DNA of 64,000 bases, taken from contig JAJEBR010000024.1 of assembly GCA_022822445.1 (NCBI GenBank), positions 62,001-126,000 of the forward strand. Reading direction: 5' to 3'. Each line of letters begins with the position of its first letter. Positions within the stretch are counted from its first letter, which is position 1. Origin of the DNA: Gemmatimonadota bacterium. GTDB lineage: Bacteria; Gemmatimonadota; Gemmatimonadetes; Longimicrobiales; Gaopeijiaceae. Below, one piece after another: positions 8,725 through 17,224 of this stretch. The position numbers and the translations under genes were made by a program. The notes below the pieces were generated by a model. That model saw only the letters and a program-made list of their open reading frames with translations. It was not told the DNA's origin and ran no database searches.

Positions 8725-9365
8725 TGACCGTCCCGGGCTTCGTCGCACAGCCGGTACATCACCCACGTCCCCACCGAACGGAGCGGCCGCCACGGCTCGG
8801 CACGCGCCAGGACCTCCCGGGACGTGGGCCGCTCGGCAAGCCCGTCCAGCAGGCGCACGCCCTCGCGCACGCCCAGGTCCCCCGCGGGCATCACGTCGAG
8901 GCGGCCGAGCCGAAACATCAGGAACATCTGCGCGGTCCACTCCCCGATCCCCCACACGGCGGAGAGCATCTCCACCACCTCCGCGTCGCTCATGCGGGAT
9001 ACGGCACGCAGCCGCACCGAACCGTCCGTGCAACGCCCCGCCAGGTCCCTGATCGCGCGGGTCTTCGCGGCGGAGAGCCCCGCGCCGCGGAAGTCCTCGT
9101 CGGGAATCTCCAGGCACTCCTGCACGGTGGGGAAGCCGGGCCCGGGAGTGAGTTCGCACACACGCCCGTAGATGGTCCGGGCCGCGGCGCCGGCCAGTTG
9201 CTGGAAGGTGATCGAGCGGGCGATCGCCTGGAAGTGCGATCCGCGCGTGAGCGGGCCGGCCGGGAAACCCGGGTAGGGAGCCACGCGGGCCATCGCCTCG
9301 CCGAGGATGGGGTCGCGGCGGGCGAGGTCGGCGAGTTGGGCGGGGGTCGGCTTCACGGCGGGCAC
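8709..9365 (-). CDS. DNA-3-methyladenine glycosylase-like protein (AlkA, HhH-GPD)
   Basis: A base-excision glycosylase that removes alkylated purines. The HhH-GPD core is visible: FQQLAGAAA, GLSAAKTRAI, then the hairpin VWGIGEWTAQM (residues about 137-147) and the catalytic aspartate in PAGDLGVREG (about residue 163). There is no lysine in the hairpin, as expected of a monofunctional enzyme. I chose the GTG at 9365, preceded by GAAGG; a GTG at 9380 overlapping the fabV stop is also possible. It follows fabV closely and precedes ogt. The last codons (VKKT, AT-rich) lie inside the 27-bp motif, so the tail may be secondary. Confidence 0.82.
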   Translation of the reverse strand: MPAVKPTPAQLADLARRDPILGEAMARVAPYPGFPAGPLTRGSHFQAIARSITFQQLAGAAARTIYGRVCELTPGPGFPTVQECLEIPDEDFRGAGLSAAKTRAIRDLAGRCTDGSVRLRAVSRMSDAEVVEMLSAVWGIGEWTAQMFLMFRLGRLDVMPAGDLGVREGVRLLDGLAERPTSREVLARAEPWRPLRSVGTWVMYRLCDEARDGQVKKT

Positions 9366-9372
9366 CGCGCCT

Positions 9373-10569
9373 TCAGCCACCCACCAGCGTCGGAATCTCC
9401 ACCATCGGATCGACATCGGCGCCGTAGTCCACACCCGGCACCTCGAATCCGAACAGGCGAAGGAACTCCGTGCGGTACCCCTCGAAGTCGGCGAGGTCGC
9501 CCAGCGTCTCCGTCGAGACGGACTCCCAGGCACGCATCACCGCCGCCTGCGTCTCCGGCTTCATCTCCAGGTCGTCCATGCGGATGAAGCCGTCCGCGTC
9601 GGGCACCACGCCCGCGTCCCCGTACACCTTCGTCCCATAGAGCCGCTGCGTCTGCTCCATCGGCCCCTCGTGGTCCCCCTTCTCCTTCATGATCCGGAAG
9701 AGGATCGACATGTAGAGGGGGACGACGGGGATCGCCGCGCTGGCCTGCGTCACCACCGCCTTCAGGATGGCGATGTGGGCGCCGCCGCCGGACCGGGAGA
9801 GTTCGGCATCGAGCTGCCGCGCGGTGCGGTGCAGGTCGGCCTTGGCCCGCCCGATGGCGCCGTCCCGGTAGATCGGCCAGGTCAGCTCCGGGCCGATGTA
9901 GCTGTAGGCGAAGGTGCGGCACCCCGGCGCCAGCACGCCCCCGCGCCGGAGCGCTTCCATCCACAGCCGCCAGTCCTCGCCGCCCATGACCGCCACCGTG
10001 GCGTCGACCTCCTCCTGCGTGGCCGGCTCCAGCTCGATGTCGGTCACCTGTGCGCGGTCGGTGTTGAGCGTCTTCGAGCGGTAAGGCACACCGATGGGCT
10101 TCAGCACCGAGGTGAAGGTCTCGCCCGTTTCCGGATGGGTCCTCCGCGGAGCCGCCAGAGAGTTCACCACGCAGTCCACCGGGGGAAAGTCCCGCCCGAG
10201 CACCTCGACCACGCGCTCCTTCGCCTCGTGGGAGAAGGCGTCGCCGTTGTAGCAGGCGGACTGAAGGCCGGCCCCCGCGGCGGCGGCTTCAAAGGCTGCC
10301 GTGTTGTACCATCCCGCCGTGCCGGTCCGCTTCCCGCGGGGCGGCCGGTCGAAGAAGACGCCGAAGGTCGCCGCGCGCCCTCCGAAGGCCAGCGCGATCC
10401 GCGATCCCAGCCCGTAGCTCGTCGACGAGCCGAGCACGAGAGCGCAGCGTGGCGGATTGGCCAGCGGGCGGGCTGCGGCGTGGTCGATCAGGGCCTGCAC
10501 GTTGCGTGCGCACCCGGTGGGATGGGTGGTGACGCAGACGAATCCGCGTACTCGGGGGCGAATGATCAT
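9373..10569 (-). CDS. fabV: Trans-2-enoyl-CoA/enoyl-ACP reductase FabV
   Basis: An NADH-dependent reductase that saturates the trans-2 double bond in the last step of the fatty acid elongation cycle. The start MIIRPRVRGF and the following VCVTTHPTGC match known FabV proteins, so I placed the start at 10569 (398 residues, the family's normal length). NAD-binding residues are GSSTSYGLGSR (47-57), and the active-site Y-x8-K is Tyr234/Lys243. The downstream glycosylase gene starts within or just beyond its stop, so they are probably co-transcribed. Confidence 0.95.
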   Translation of the reverse strand: MIIRPRVRGFVCVTTHPTGCARNVQALIDHAAARPLANPPRCALVLGSSTSYGLGSRIALAFGGRAATFGVFFDRPPRGKRTGTAGWYNTAAFEAAAAGAGLQSACYNGDAFSHEAKERVVEVLGRDFPPVDCVVNSLAAPRRTHPETGETFTSVLKPIGVPYRSKTLNTDRAQVTDIELEPATQEEVDATVAVMGGEDWRLWMEALRRGGVLAPGCRTFAYSYIGPELTWPIYRDGAIGRAKADLHRTARQLDAELSRSGGGAHIAILKAVVTQASAAIPVVPLYMSILFRIMKEKGDHEGPMEQTQRLYGTKVYGDAGVVPDADGFIRMDDLEMKPETQAAVMRAWESVSTETLGDLADFEGYRTEFLRLFGFEVPGVDYGADVDPMVEIPTLVGG

Positions 10570-10721
10570 GGGTGGCCGAATGGGTCGAAGGGTTGGGCAA
10601 CCGTTGGCGGGATCGTGTATGATCGGTGGAGGTGTCGCTCTGATCAACCGCAGAGGAGAAGAGATGGACGAATCCGACGCCTTCGAACCGTACGGCCTCC
10701 GGGTCGTCTGCGAGGCCGAGC

Positions 10722-11060
10722 GGGCCTGGGCTCCCGCGCACTGCGCGACCTCGACCCCGGTGGGATCGAGCCCCTCGACGCGACCGCCCGCGAGTTCGCC
10801 GCCGCACGCCGGCGCGGAAACCGCACCCTGAAACGCGCCCTCACCGACCCCCGCATCCTCTCCGGGATCGGCAACGCCCACTCTGACGAGATTCTGCTGC
10901 GGGCCCGGCTGTCGCCCGTGCAGCTCACCTCGCGCCTGACCGGCGAGGAGATCGACCGCCTCCACGCGGCCACACAGATGTCCCTCCGCGAGTGGTCCGC
11001 CCGCCTGATCGAGGAAGCGGGCGACGACTTCCCCGCGAGAGGATCTGGAGTCGTTGAAGC
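10722..11060 (+). pseudogene. Fragment of formamidopyrimidine-DNA glycosylase (Fpg/Nei)
   Basis: An open frame encodes the middle of an Fpg protein: LDPGGIEPLDA, LKRALTDPRILSGIGNAH and SDEILLRARLSP are the helix-two-turn-helix region. The N-terminal catalytic Pro-Glu and the C-terminal zinc finger are absent. The preceding sequence, including an ATG at 10664 in another frame, does not resemble the Fpg start. After about 11040 the similarity stops. This is best read as a decayed remnant beside the other repair genes. Confidence 0.7.
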
Positions 11061-11076
11061 AGGAGCGCCGGTAAGG

Positions 11077-11844
11077 CTAGCCGCTTCCCGCGCCGGCCTT
11101 GGGAATCGGGATGCAGAGCTTGTCCCCGCCGAACCCGAAGGTCTTCCCCATCCGCCGCCAAACGGTGCCCCACATCGAGCCCTCCTCCACCCCGGCATCG
11201 TCGCGGCCGACATCGGGATCCGCGACCACGGCCTCGATTGGCGCCTCGCCCTCCAGCGGACGCTGGGCCGCCAACATGCCTTGCACCGGGACCACCGGAC
11301 GATTCCCCATGGCGGATTCGAGGAGTTCGGCGAATGTGGGGGCCGGGGCGTTCTCGGCGGCCGCCGCGCCCTCGTCCGGCGACTGGACCGACGGACTGGC
11401 CGGGGCTCCGCCCGCACCGCCGTCCGCAGCAGCGGCCTGCGACGCCATCCCGGCGACTTCGGCTGCCGACCTCGATCCCACACCGGCGGTCTCGGCCGCG
11501 GATTGCGAACCGATCTCGGCGCTCGCCGCTTCCAGCTCCTGCATACGCTCCGGCGCCGCCGCGGCGAGAACCGGGCGGTCATCGGTGGGGAGGGGCAGCG
11601 GTTCGACCTCTTCCCGCACTTCGATGACCTCGACCACTTCGATGGCGGAAAGCTCGTACTCGGACGGCATGGGTACGCGTTCCGGCGCGGTGGCCGGTCG
11701 GGACAGGTCCGCGGGAGAGAGGGTCAGGGCCGCGAAGGCCCAGCCGTGCAGGCCCACTGAGAGGGCAAGTCCGGCGATGAGGATCCTCCTGTTCGCCCGG
11801 ATCCTCGCCGTCCTCGGATTCATCGCGTCCTGTCTCGGATTCAT
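11077..11844 (-). CDS. Membrane-anchored low-complexity protein of unknown function
   Basis: I do not recognise this protein. It has one N-terminal membrane segment (ILIAGLALSVGLHGWAFAAL) preceded by arginines, so the rest is probably periplasmic, as in TonB-like or anchored envelope proteins. The middle is acidic, then Ala/Ser/Gly/Pro-rich with an 11-residue repeat (SRSAAEVAGM-like). The C-terminus has a short ordered patch (TVWRRMGKTFGFGGDKLCIPIP). I chose the ATG at 11844, with GGGGGAC upstream. A duplicated 18-bp piece (coding DAMNPR) precedes it, allowing an earlier GTG start at 11877. Confidence 0.55.
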   Translation of the reverse strand: MNPRQDAMNPRTARIRANRRILIAGLALSVGLHGWAFAALTLSPADLSRPATAPERVPMPSEYELSAIEVVEVIEVREEVEPLPLPTDDRPVLAAAAPERMQELEAASAEIGSQSAAETAGVGSRSAAEVAGMASQAAAADGGAGGAPASPSVQSPDEGAAAAENAPAPTFAELLESAMGNRPVVPVQGMLAAQRPLEGEAPIEAVVADPDVGRDDAGVEEGSMWGTVWRRMGKTFGFGGDKLCIPIPKAGAGSG

Positions 11845-12010
11845 CGCGTCCCCCCGGATTCTGCCGACTTCACCCACTACTGACTAATATTCATACAGCA
11901 GCGGTGCGCGCAAGGTTCCCCCGTAGTCAGGTTCCCCGTAGTCACTGGGCCGCGCGCCAATGCGGGCCGCGCAGTCGGAGTCGGACGGACCGCGGGTCGG
12001 GGGGAGCGGT

Positions 12011-12784
12011 TTAGAGGTCGAAGTCGGCCACCACCGGCGCGTGATCGGACGGGATGTCGGTCTTCCTGCCCTTGCGCTGGTTCCGGTCCACCCAGGCGCC
12101 CGCCGACGCCTCCGCAACGGGCTTCGTCGCGAAGATGTGATCGATCCGCAGTCCGTCGTTGCGGGGGAAGGCCAGCCGCCGGTAGTCCCACCAGCTGTAG
12201 AGCCGGCCCTCCGGGTTGTGCTTGCGCACCACGTCGACGAACCCCCAGCCGCGGATCCGCTCCAGCGCCTCGCGCGCGGCCGAATGACAGAGAACGCTCG
12301 CCGCCCACCGTTCGGGATCATCGGCGTCCAGATCGTCCGGCGCCACGTTGAAGTCTCCCGTCAGGACGACCGGGTCTTCGGGATCGTGGCGAGCGTCCAG
12401 CAGGTCGAGCAGCCGTCCCATCCACGCCAGCTTGTAGTCGTACGCCTCCGACCCCACCGTCCGCCCGTTGGGGAAGTATGCGGAATACACCGTCACCCCC
12501 CGAACAACGCCGGCGATCAGCCTCGCCTGCGGATCGTCGTCCTCCAGCCCGCGGCGGACGTCCGCGATGGAGTGCGGGCTGAGGAGCGCGACCCCGTTGA
12601 AGGCCTTCTGTCCGTAGACGGCCGACTCGTACCCTTCCGCACGAACCGCCTCGGTGGGGTAGGCCTCGTCGGTCGTCTTCAGCTCCTGGAGGCAGAGGGC
12701 GTCGGGCCGGTGCTGGCGCAGCCATCCGACGACGCGGGCCTCCCGCGCCTTGACGGAGTTGACGTTCCAGGTGGCGATTCGCAT
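12011..12784 (-). CDS. xthA: Exodeoxyribonuclease III (AP endonuclease)
   Basis: It cleaves DNA at abasic sites and removes 3' blocking groups in base-excision repair, downstream of glycosylases such as the AlkA-like enzyme nearby. It shows the complete ExoIII pattern: MRIATWNVNSVKAR, LCLQELKTTD, the SAYFPNGR loop, LTGDFNVAP, RIDHIFAT and the C-terminal SDHAPVVADF. The 257 residues are normal for the family. It is a single gene, divergent from the ATPase at 12941 with the 27-bp motif between them. Confidence 0.96.
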   Translation of the reverse strand: MRIATWNVNSVKAREARVVGWLRQHRPDALCLQELKTTDEAYPTEAVRAEGYESAVYGQKAFNGVALLSPHSIADVRRGLEDDDPQARLIAGVVRGVTVYSAYFPNGRTVGSEAYDYKLAWMGRLLDLLDARHDPEDPVVLTGDFNVAPDDLDADDPERWAASVLCHSAAREALERIRGWGFVDVVRKHNPEGRLYSWWDYRRLAFPRNDGLRIDHIFATKPVAEASAGAWVDRNQRKGRKTDIPSDHAPVVADFDL

Positions 12785-12876
12785 GGTGGGTAAGCTAGCG
12801 GGTCGGGGAGGGGCAGCAAGGTGGATCCGAGATTGCGCGCGGATGGCGTCCCAGGCCGTCAGAAAGTCATCCAGGC

Positions 12877-12903
12877 ATTACATTATGTCAAGTAAACATT
12901 ACA
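12877..12903 (+). promoter_or_regulatory. Dispersed 27-bp AT-rich motif, site B
   Basis: ATTACA at 12877 and ATTACA at 12898 with exactly 15 bp between them; the spacer contains TGTCAAGT. It lies in the 156-bp gap between xthA and a divergent ATPase gene, 38 bp before the ATPase start, where it could serve either gene. Confidence 0.6.
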
Positions 12904-12940
12904 TTCGTGACGGCGCCGAGCGGTTCCGCCCGCAACGTCG

Positions 12941-13774
12941 ATGACCCCCGACTCCCCGCGCCTCACGGCCGTCCGCCTGCGCACCCCTCCGGGCCGCGAG
13001 CGGGACCGCTTTCCCTTCAACATCCCCGCGCTGCAGGGTTTGAGTGAGATGCGCTTCCCGTCGCGGGTCACCTTCTTCGCCGGCGAGAACGGGTCGGGGA
13101 AGTCCACGCTGCTGGAGGCGCTCGCGATCGCCAATGAGCTGCCGGCGGTGGGCCGGGTCGACGCTGCGGCGGACGACTCGCTCGCGAACCAGCGCAGGCT
13201 CGCCAAAGCGCTGAAGGGCGTGTGGCGCCGGCGGGCCCATCGCGGCTTCTTCCTGCGCGCGGAGGACTTCTTCGGCTTCGTGCAGCGCCTGCAGCGGGAC
13301 CGGGCGGAGATGGAGGCCCGGATCGAGCAGGTGGAGCGGGAGTACGAGGGCCGTTCCGAACTCGCGAAACGGCTGGCGATGGGGCCGGCCGCCGCCTCGC
13401 TGGGCGCGATGGAGGCCAGCTACGGCAAGGACCTCGACGCGAATTCCCACGGCGAGAGCTTCCTGCGCCTCTTCCGGGCGCGCTTCGTGCCGGACGGGCT
13501 GTACCTCCTCGACGAGCCGGAGGCGGCGCTGTCGCCCCAGAGCCAGCTCGGGCTCATCGCGATGATGAGCGAGATGGTGGAGCAGGGCGGCCAGTTCATC
13601 ATCGCCACGCACTCGCCGCTGCTCATGGCCGTGCCGGGGGCGACGATCTACAGTTTTGATGGCTCTCCCGTGCGCGAGGTGGCGTACGATGCGCTCGACG
13701 GTGTGGTGCTGTTCAGGGATGTGCTGGCCGCGCCGGAGCGCTACATGCGGCGGCTGTGGGGGGCGGGGGGGTGA
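12941..13774 (+). CDS. AAA family ATPase (SMC/ABC-type, single domain)
   Basis: A soluble ABC-fold ATPase of 277 residues. It contains Walker A GENGSGKST, a middle charged helical stretch (about residues 110-145) in place of a long coiled coil, the signature-like region, Walker B YLLDEPEAALS, and the switch histidine in IATHSP. It resembles the small stand-alone ATP-binding proteins related to RecF/SMC. It has no membrane partner nearby, and its role (DNA repair, defence or stress) cannot be inferred beyond the family. Confidence 0.85.
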   Translation: MTPDSPRLTAVRLRTPPGRERDRFPFNIPALQGLSEMRFPSRVTFFAGENGSGKSTLLEALAIANELPAVGRVDAAADDSLANQRRLAKALKGVWRRRAHRGFFLRAEDFFGFVQRLQRDRAEMEARIEQVEREYEGRSELAKRLAMGPAAASLGAMEASYGKDLDANSHGESFLRLFRARFVPDGLYLLDEPEAALSPQSQLGLIAMMSEMVEQGGQFIIATHSPLLMAVPGATIYSFDGSPVREVAYDALDGVVLFRDVLAAPERYMRRLWGAGG

Positions 13775-14051
13775 GTGGCGTTCAACCCATGTCGTACCCG
13801 GGTGAGGCTGGTTATCGTGCCCGCGCCCTTCAAGTCTCGGCCAATAGGACGTAAGGCGCTACAAAATAACGGCTTATAAACCAGAAAGGCGTTGGCCGGG
13901 CCGAAACGAGCGGTGTCCGCTGTGAGGCATAGCGCGACACACGGTGATGCAAAATGCACCAACGAGTTGTCGCGCTCGTGTCCGTTCCGCTTCAGTCGCG
14001 CCACCAAAAACGGGTTTTGGTTAGGCCGGAGGAGACAGGCCCGGCTCGATC
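13775..14051. other. Convergent intergenic region with several inverted repeats
   Basis: This 277-bp gap lies between the ATPase (+) and PadR (-). It is locally AT-richer and holds three hairpins: AGCGG/CCGCT at 13909-13921; AGCGCGACA (13931-13939) with TGTCGCGCT (13968-13976), which encloses a GGTG/CACC inner pair; and CCAAAA/TTTTGG at 14004-14020. The last could act as a weak terminator for the convergent genes. No open frame looks real. A structured RNA or an old mobile-element end is possible. Confidence 0.45.
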
Positions 14052-14693
14052 CTACCCCGCTTTTTCCTCCTCCCCTTCCGGCTTCGCCTCCCCCTCCTCG
14101 CGCGCCGCCTTCGCGGCCCGGCGGCGTTCCCGGGCGCTGTCCCACGCCGCCTCCATGTCCTTGACCGCGCGGTCCAGCACACCCTTCATGTCGCTGAATA
14201 GCTGCTCGTCCTCGATCCAGCCGACGGCGCCCTGGAATGTGGCGCGGGTGAGCCGGGAGATCCTCCGGGTGAGCGCGGACACGTCCCGCGTGATGAACCG
14301 GTTGCTGAGCTCGGTGACGCGCTCGAAGATGCCCCTGACCTTGTCCTTGTTGGCGTCGAGGTAGGCGCGGCCGGCGTCGGTGATCGAATAGACCTTGCGT
14401 CCGCTGCGGCTGCGGGCGTCGAGATAGCCGAGGTCTTCCAGGAGCTGCAGGGTGGGGTAGACGGATCCCGGGCTCGCCTTGTAGCTGCCCGCGGACTCCT
14501 CTTCCAGGACCTGCATGACCTCGTATCCGTGCATGGGCCTGTCCCGGATCAGGGCGAGGATGGCGAACTTGAGATCGCCCCGCTCCAGCCAGCGCCAGCG
14601 CCTGCGCGGTCTCCGGGGACGTGGGCGCCGCCGGCCCGAGGGGTTGAAGGGCCAGGGGAGTGAATCGAAATCGAAATAATCGTCGAACCGCAT
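14052..14693 (-). CDS. PadR family transcriptional regulator
   Basis: A DNA-binding repressor with the PadR winged helix. The core is LKFAILALIRDRPMHGYEVM, with SPGSVYPTLQLLEDLGYL (residues about 45-95) as the recognition part, followed by a C-terminal helical dimer domain and a charged tail rich in Glu/Lys. The N-terminus before the HTH is basic (Arg/Pro-rich) and may add DNA contact. The ATG at 14693 has GGAGG nine bases upstream. It is divergent from the LVIVD protein gene, the most likely target besides itself. The effector is unknown. Confidence 0.9.
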   Translation of the reverse strand: MRFDDYFDFDSLPWPFNPSGRRRPRPRRPRRRWRWLERGDLKFAILALIRDRPMHGYEVMQVLEEESAGSYKASPGSVYPTLQLLEDLGYLDARSRSGRKVYSITDAGRAYLDANKDKVRGIFERVTELSNRFITRDVSALTRRISRLTRATFQGAVGWIEDEQLFSDMKGVLDRAVKDMEAAWDSARERRRAAKAAREEGEAKPEGEEEKAG

Positions 14694-14766
14694 GATCGGT
14701 ATCCTCCGTGATGGGTTGGGCGGGGCCGAGCCTGAAGGGATTTCGGGCCGGGGGCCGCCGACAGTT

Positions 14767-14790
14767 ACCGATACACTACGATATATCGCT
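14767..14790. promoter_or_regulatory. AT-rich palindromic site upstream of PadR
   Basis: The divergent gap between PadR and the LVIVD gene contains the perfect 10-bp palindrome CGATATATCG (14779-14788), preceded by CGATACACTA. In a GC-rich genome this stands out. PadR proteins commonly repress their own gene through such dyads, so this is a candidate operator or the core promoter. Confidence 0.4.
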
Positions 14791-14906
14791 CCGATTTGTT
14801 TCGGGAAGTCGCGCCATGCCCCATATTGCACCTTGCACGCCACGCCCCCGAGCGCCGCAGGATGAGCGCCACCACAGCCGGGCACACCCAGGAGGACCAG
14901 ACCGCC

Positions 14907-17168
14907 ATGCAAGCCAAGCCCGCTCTCGCCGCTGCCGTCGTCGCTGCGCGATTCCGCCCTGCCGCGGTACTCTCCCGTCCAGCCGCTGCGCGCTCCCGTC
15001 CAGCCGCTGCCCGCTCCCGCAAAGCGTCTGCGCGCTCGCACCCTGTGGCCCTCGGGCAGTGCGCCCTGCTCACGATCGCCACGCTGCTCGCCCCCACCAC
15101 CCCCCTCACCGCCCAGACCGCGGCCCGGCTCGAAGCCGACCCGCCCAGCCTGGTGCTCCAGCGCGGTGCGGCCGCCACCCTGGTCGTGCGGGTGCTGGAC
15201 GCCGAGGGCCGCCTCGTCAACGAAGCGGTGCGGATTGCCGGCGCGCGGCGGGCGCTGTTGCTGGAGGGTGACGCGGCTGCCGGGCCCGGTGCGCTCGTCC
15301 GCGCGGGAGCCGCGGGCGCGAGAGGAGCTCCCGGTGCGGCTGGAGCTGGCACGCCCGAGACCTCTGGCCGTACCGAAACCACCGTCACCGCGCTGGAGGT
15401 CGGCGAGTGGGAGATCATCGTCACGACGGTGAGGCCCGGGCCCGGCGGTCGGCCACTCCAGCTCACGGTGCCGGTGGTGGTCGAATGGCCGCCGGTGGTG
15501 CGCATCGAGGTCGAGGCGGACGGCCCCGTCTTCGAGGGCGGCACGATCACCCACCGCGCGACCGCGCTGCACGCCGACGGGACGCACCGGCCGGGCGCCG
15601 AGTTCATCTGGCGGACGAGCGACGCGGCGCGGGCCGAGGTGGACGAATTCGGGCACGTGAGCGGCCTCGCGCCGGGCGCGGTCCGGGTCGAGGCCACCTT
15701 CGAAGGCGTGACCGGGGCGCTCGATGGCGCGGTGCGCGAGTTTGCCGGCACTTCGCTGGAGATCGTGGGTGGTGCGGGGGCCGGGGCCGTCCGCACCGGC
15801 GATGTGCAGACCTTCACCGCAGTCGTGCGGGACGCTGGGGGCGCGGTCATCACGGACGCGCCGGTCGAGTGGAGCCATTCGTACGTGCCTGCGCCGGGCG
15901 TGATCGCGCCGGCCGCGCCGGGACAGATGGCGGCGGGGAAGATCGTGGCCGACGTGCCGGGCGAGTTCACGGTGGTGGCGCGGTCGGGCCGTCTCCGCGC
16001 CACGCATGGCTTCGAAGCCGTGCCGAGGGAGGTCGTGCGTTCGGTCGAGATCATGGGGCGGGGCCAGCTGCAGCGCGTCTACAGCACCGACTTCTGGGTC
16101 TTCGAGGGCGTCGACGGCCGCGACTACGCGCTGGTCGGCTCCAAGCAGTCCGACGGGCACGGCTTCGTCTTCGACATCACCGACCCCGACAACGTCATCA
16201 AGACCGATTCGGTCCAGGTCGACGCCCGCTCGGTCAACGACATCAAGGTCTCGCCGGACGGGCGCTACGCCTCGCTCACCCGCGAGGGCGCGTCCAACCG
16301 CCGCAACGGTGTCGTCATCCTCGACCTCGCCGATCCCGCGCACCCGGTCATCGCCGCGGAGTACACCGAAGGGCTGACCGGGGGCGTCCACAACGCCTTC
16401 CCCACCAACGACCATCTCTTCGCGCTCGCCAACGGCGACAAGTACGTGATCCTGGACGTGCGCGACATCTACAATCCGAAGTACGTCTCCGAGTACGACC
16501 ACCCGGACAGCCGCGTCCACGACGTGTGGGTGCACGACGGGATCGCGTATTCGGCCGAGTGGGGCACGGGGCTGGTCGTGGTCGACGTGGGCAACGGGCG
16601 CTGGGGCGGCACGATCGAGAACCCCGTCTTCGTCTCCAGCTACTCCGTGCCGACCGGGGCCACGCACGCCGCCTTCCCGTACTACTCCGAGTCGGCGGGC
16701 AAGTTCTACGTCTTCATCGGTGACGAGATCCTGACCCGGCGGGGGATGGCCTGGGAGGGGATCGGACCCGACTACCGCCAGAAGTACGACCCCGAAACCG
16801 GCCGCGGCGGCTACCCGCGCGCCAGCTGGGGCTACATCCAGGTGATCGACTTCGACGACCCCGCCGACCCGCGGATGGTCGCGCGCTACGAGGTCTCCGA
16901 GTTCGGGACGCACAACATCTGGGTCGAGGACGACATCCTCTTCCAGGCCTACTACGAGGGCGGAATGCGGCTGGTCGACGTGTCGGGCGAGCTGATGGGC
17001 AATCTCTACACCCAGGGCCGGGAGATCTCGGTGTACAAGGCCTTCGACCCGGTGGGCTTCGTCCCGAACTCGCCGGGCGCGTGGAGCGTCATGCCGCACA
17101 AGGGGCTGGTCTGGTTCGCCGACATCAACTCGGGGCTGTGGGCGATGAGGTTTGCGGGAGAGTCGTGA
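14907..17168 (+). CDS. Secreted LVIVD-repeat protein with Ig-like N-terminal domains
   Basis: A large exported protein of about 753 residues. A hydrophobic stretch ending ...TAQTAA (about residues 50-68) looks like a signal peptide behind a long Arg/Ala-rich leader. One or two bacterial Ig-like beta domains follow (about residues 70-370; LVNEAVRIAGARR and EFIWRTSD are typical). The C-terminal half is a repeated beta-propeller-like segment (DFWVFEGVDGRDYALVGSK, VVILDLADPAHPVIAA, LVVVDVGNGRWGG) of the LVIVD family. Its ligand or surface role is unknown. I chose the ATG at 14907; ATGs at 14796 and 14862 are alternatives. The long antisense open frame over this gene is not real. Confidence 0.75.
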   Translation: MQAKPALAAAVVAARFRPAAVLSRPAAARSRPAAARSRKASARSHPVALGQCALLTIATLLAPTTPLTAQTAARLEADPPSLVLQRGAAATLVVRVLDAEGRLVNEAVRIAGARRALLLEGDAAAGPGALVRAGAAGARGAPGAAGAGTPETSGRTETTVTALEVGEWEIIVTTVRPGPGGRPLQLTVPVVVEWPPVVRIEVEADGPVFEGGTITHRATALHADGTHRPGAEFIWRTSDAARAEVDEFGHVSGLAPGAVRVEATFEGVTGALDGAVREFAGTSLEIVGGAGAGAVRTGDVQTFTAVVRDAGGAVITDAPVEWSHSYVPAPGVIAPAAPGQMAAGKIVADVPGEFTVVARSGRLRATHGFEAVPREVVRSVEIMGRGQLQRVYSTDFWVFEGVDGRDYALVGSKQSDGHGFVFDITDPDNVIKTDSVQVDARSVNDIKVSPDGRYASLTREGASNRRNGVVILDLADPAHPVIAAEYTEGLTGGVHNAFPTNDHLFALANGDKYVILDVRDIYNPKYVSEYDHPDSRVHDVWVHDGIAYSAEWGTGLVVVDVGNGRWGGTIENPVFVSSYSVPTGATHAAFPYYSESAGKFYVFIGDEILTRRGMAWEGIGPDYRQKYDPETGRGGYPRASWGYIQVIDFDDPADPRMVARYEVSEFGTHNIWVEDDILFQAYYEGGMRLVDVSGELMGNLYTQGREISVYKAFDPVGFVPNSPGAWSVMPHKGLVWFADINSGLWAMRFAGES
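14972..15034. repeat. 21-bp in-frame tandem repeat in the LVIVD protein leader
   Basis: Three 21-bp units start at 14972, 14993 and 15014 and encode RPAAARS-type heptads. They lengthen the N-terminal leader before the signal peptide's hydrophobic core. Confidence 0.85.
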
Positions 17169-17224
17169 CGCCGCATCCCGGGAGTCCGTGGATCATCCCC
17201 GCGTAGCACCGGGGGCGGCGAGGC

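Noticed and set aside
8709-9533. Longer AlkA-like protein starting at 9533
   Set aside because: The extra 56 residues overlap fabV antisense-like content in another frame and have no glycosylase similarity.
9307-11760. Long plus-strand open frame opposite fabV and the anchored protein gene
   Set aside because: It is antisense to well-supported genes; only the Fpg-like segment at 10722-11060 has recognisable content.
12899-13612. Minus-strand frame of 237 codons under the ATPase gene
   Set aside because: It is fully antisense to an ATPase with Walker motifs and is Arg/His-rich.
13783-14026. Possible integron attC site between the ATPase and PadR genes
   Set aside because: GTTAGGC fits one end, but no matching R'' box is found at the right distance and the total length is too great.
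14052-17099. Very long minus-strand open frame of about 1000 codons over the LVIVD gene
   Set aside because: It is an antisense shadow in GC-rich DNA; only its last 213 codons are a real gene (PadR, from ATG 14693).
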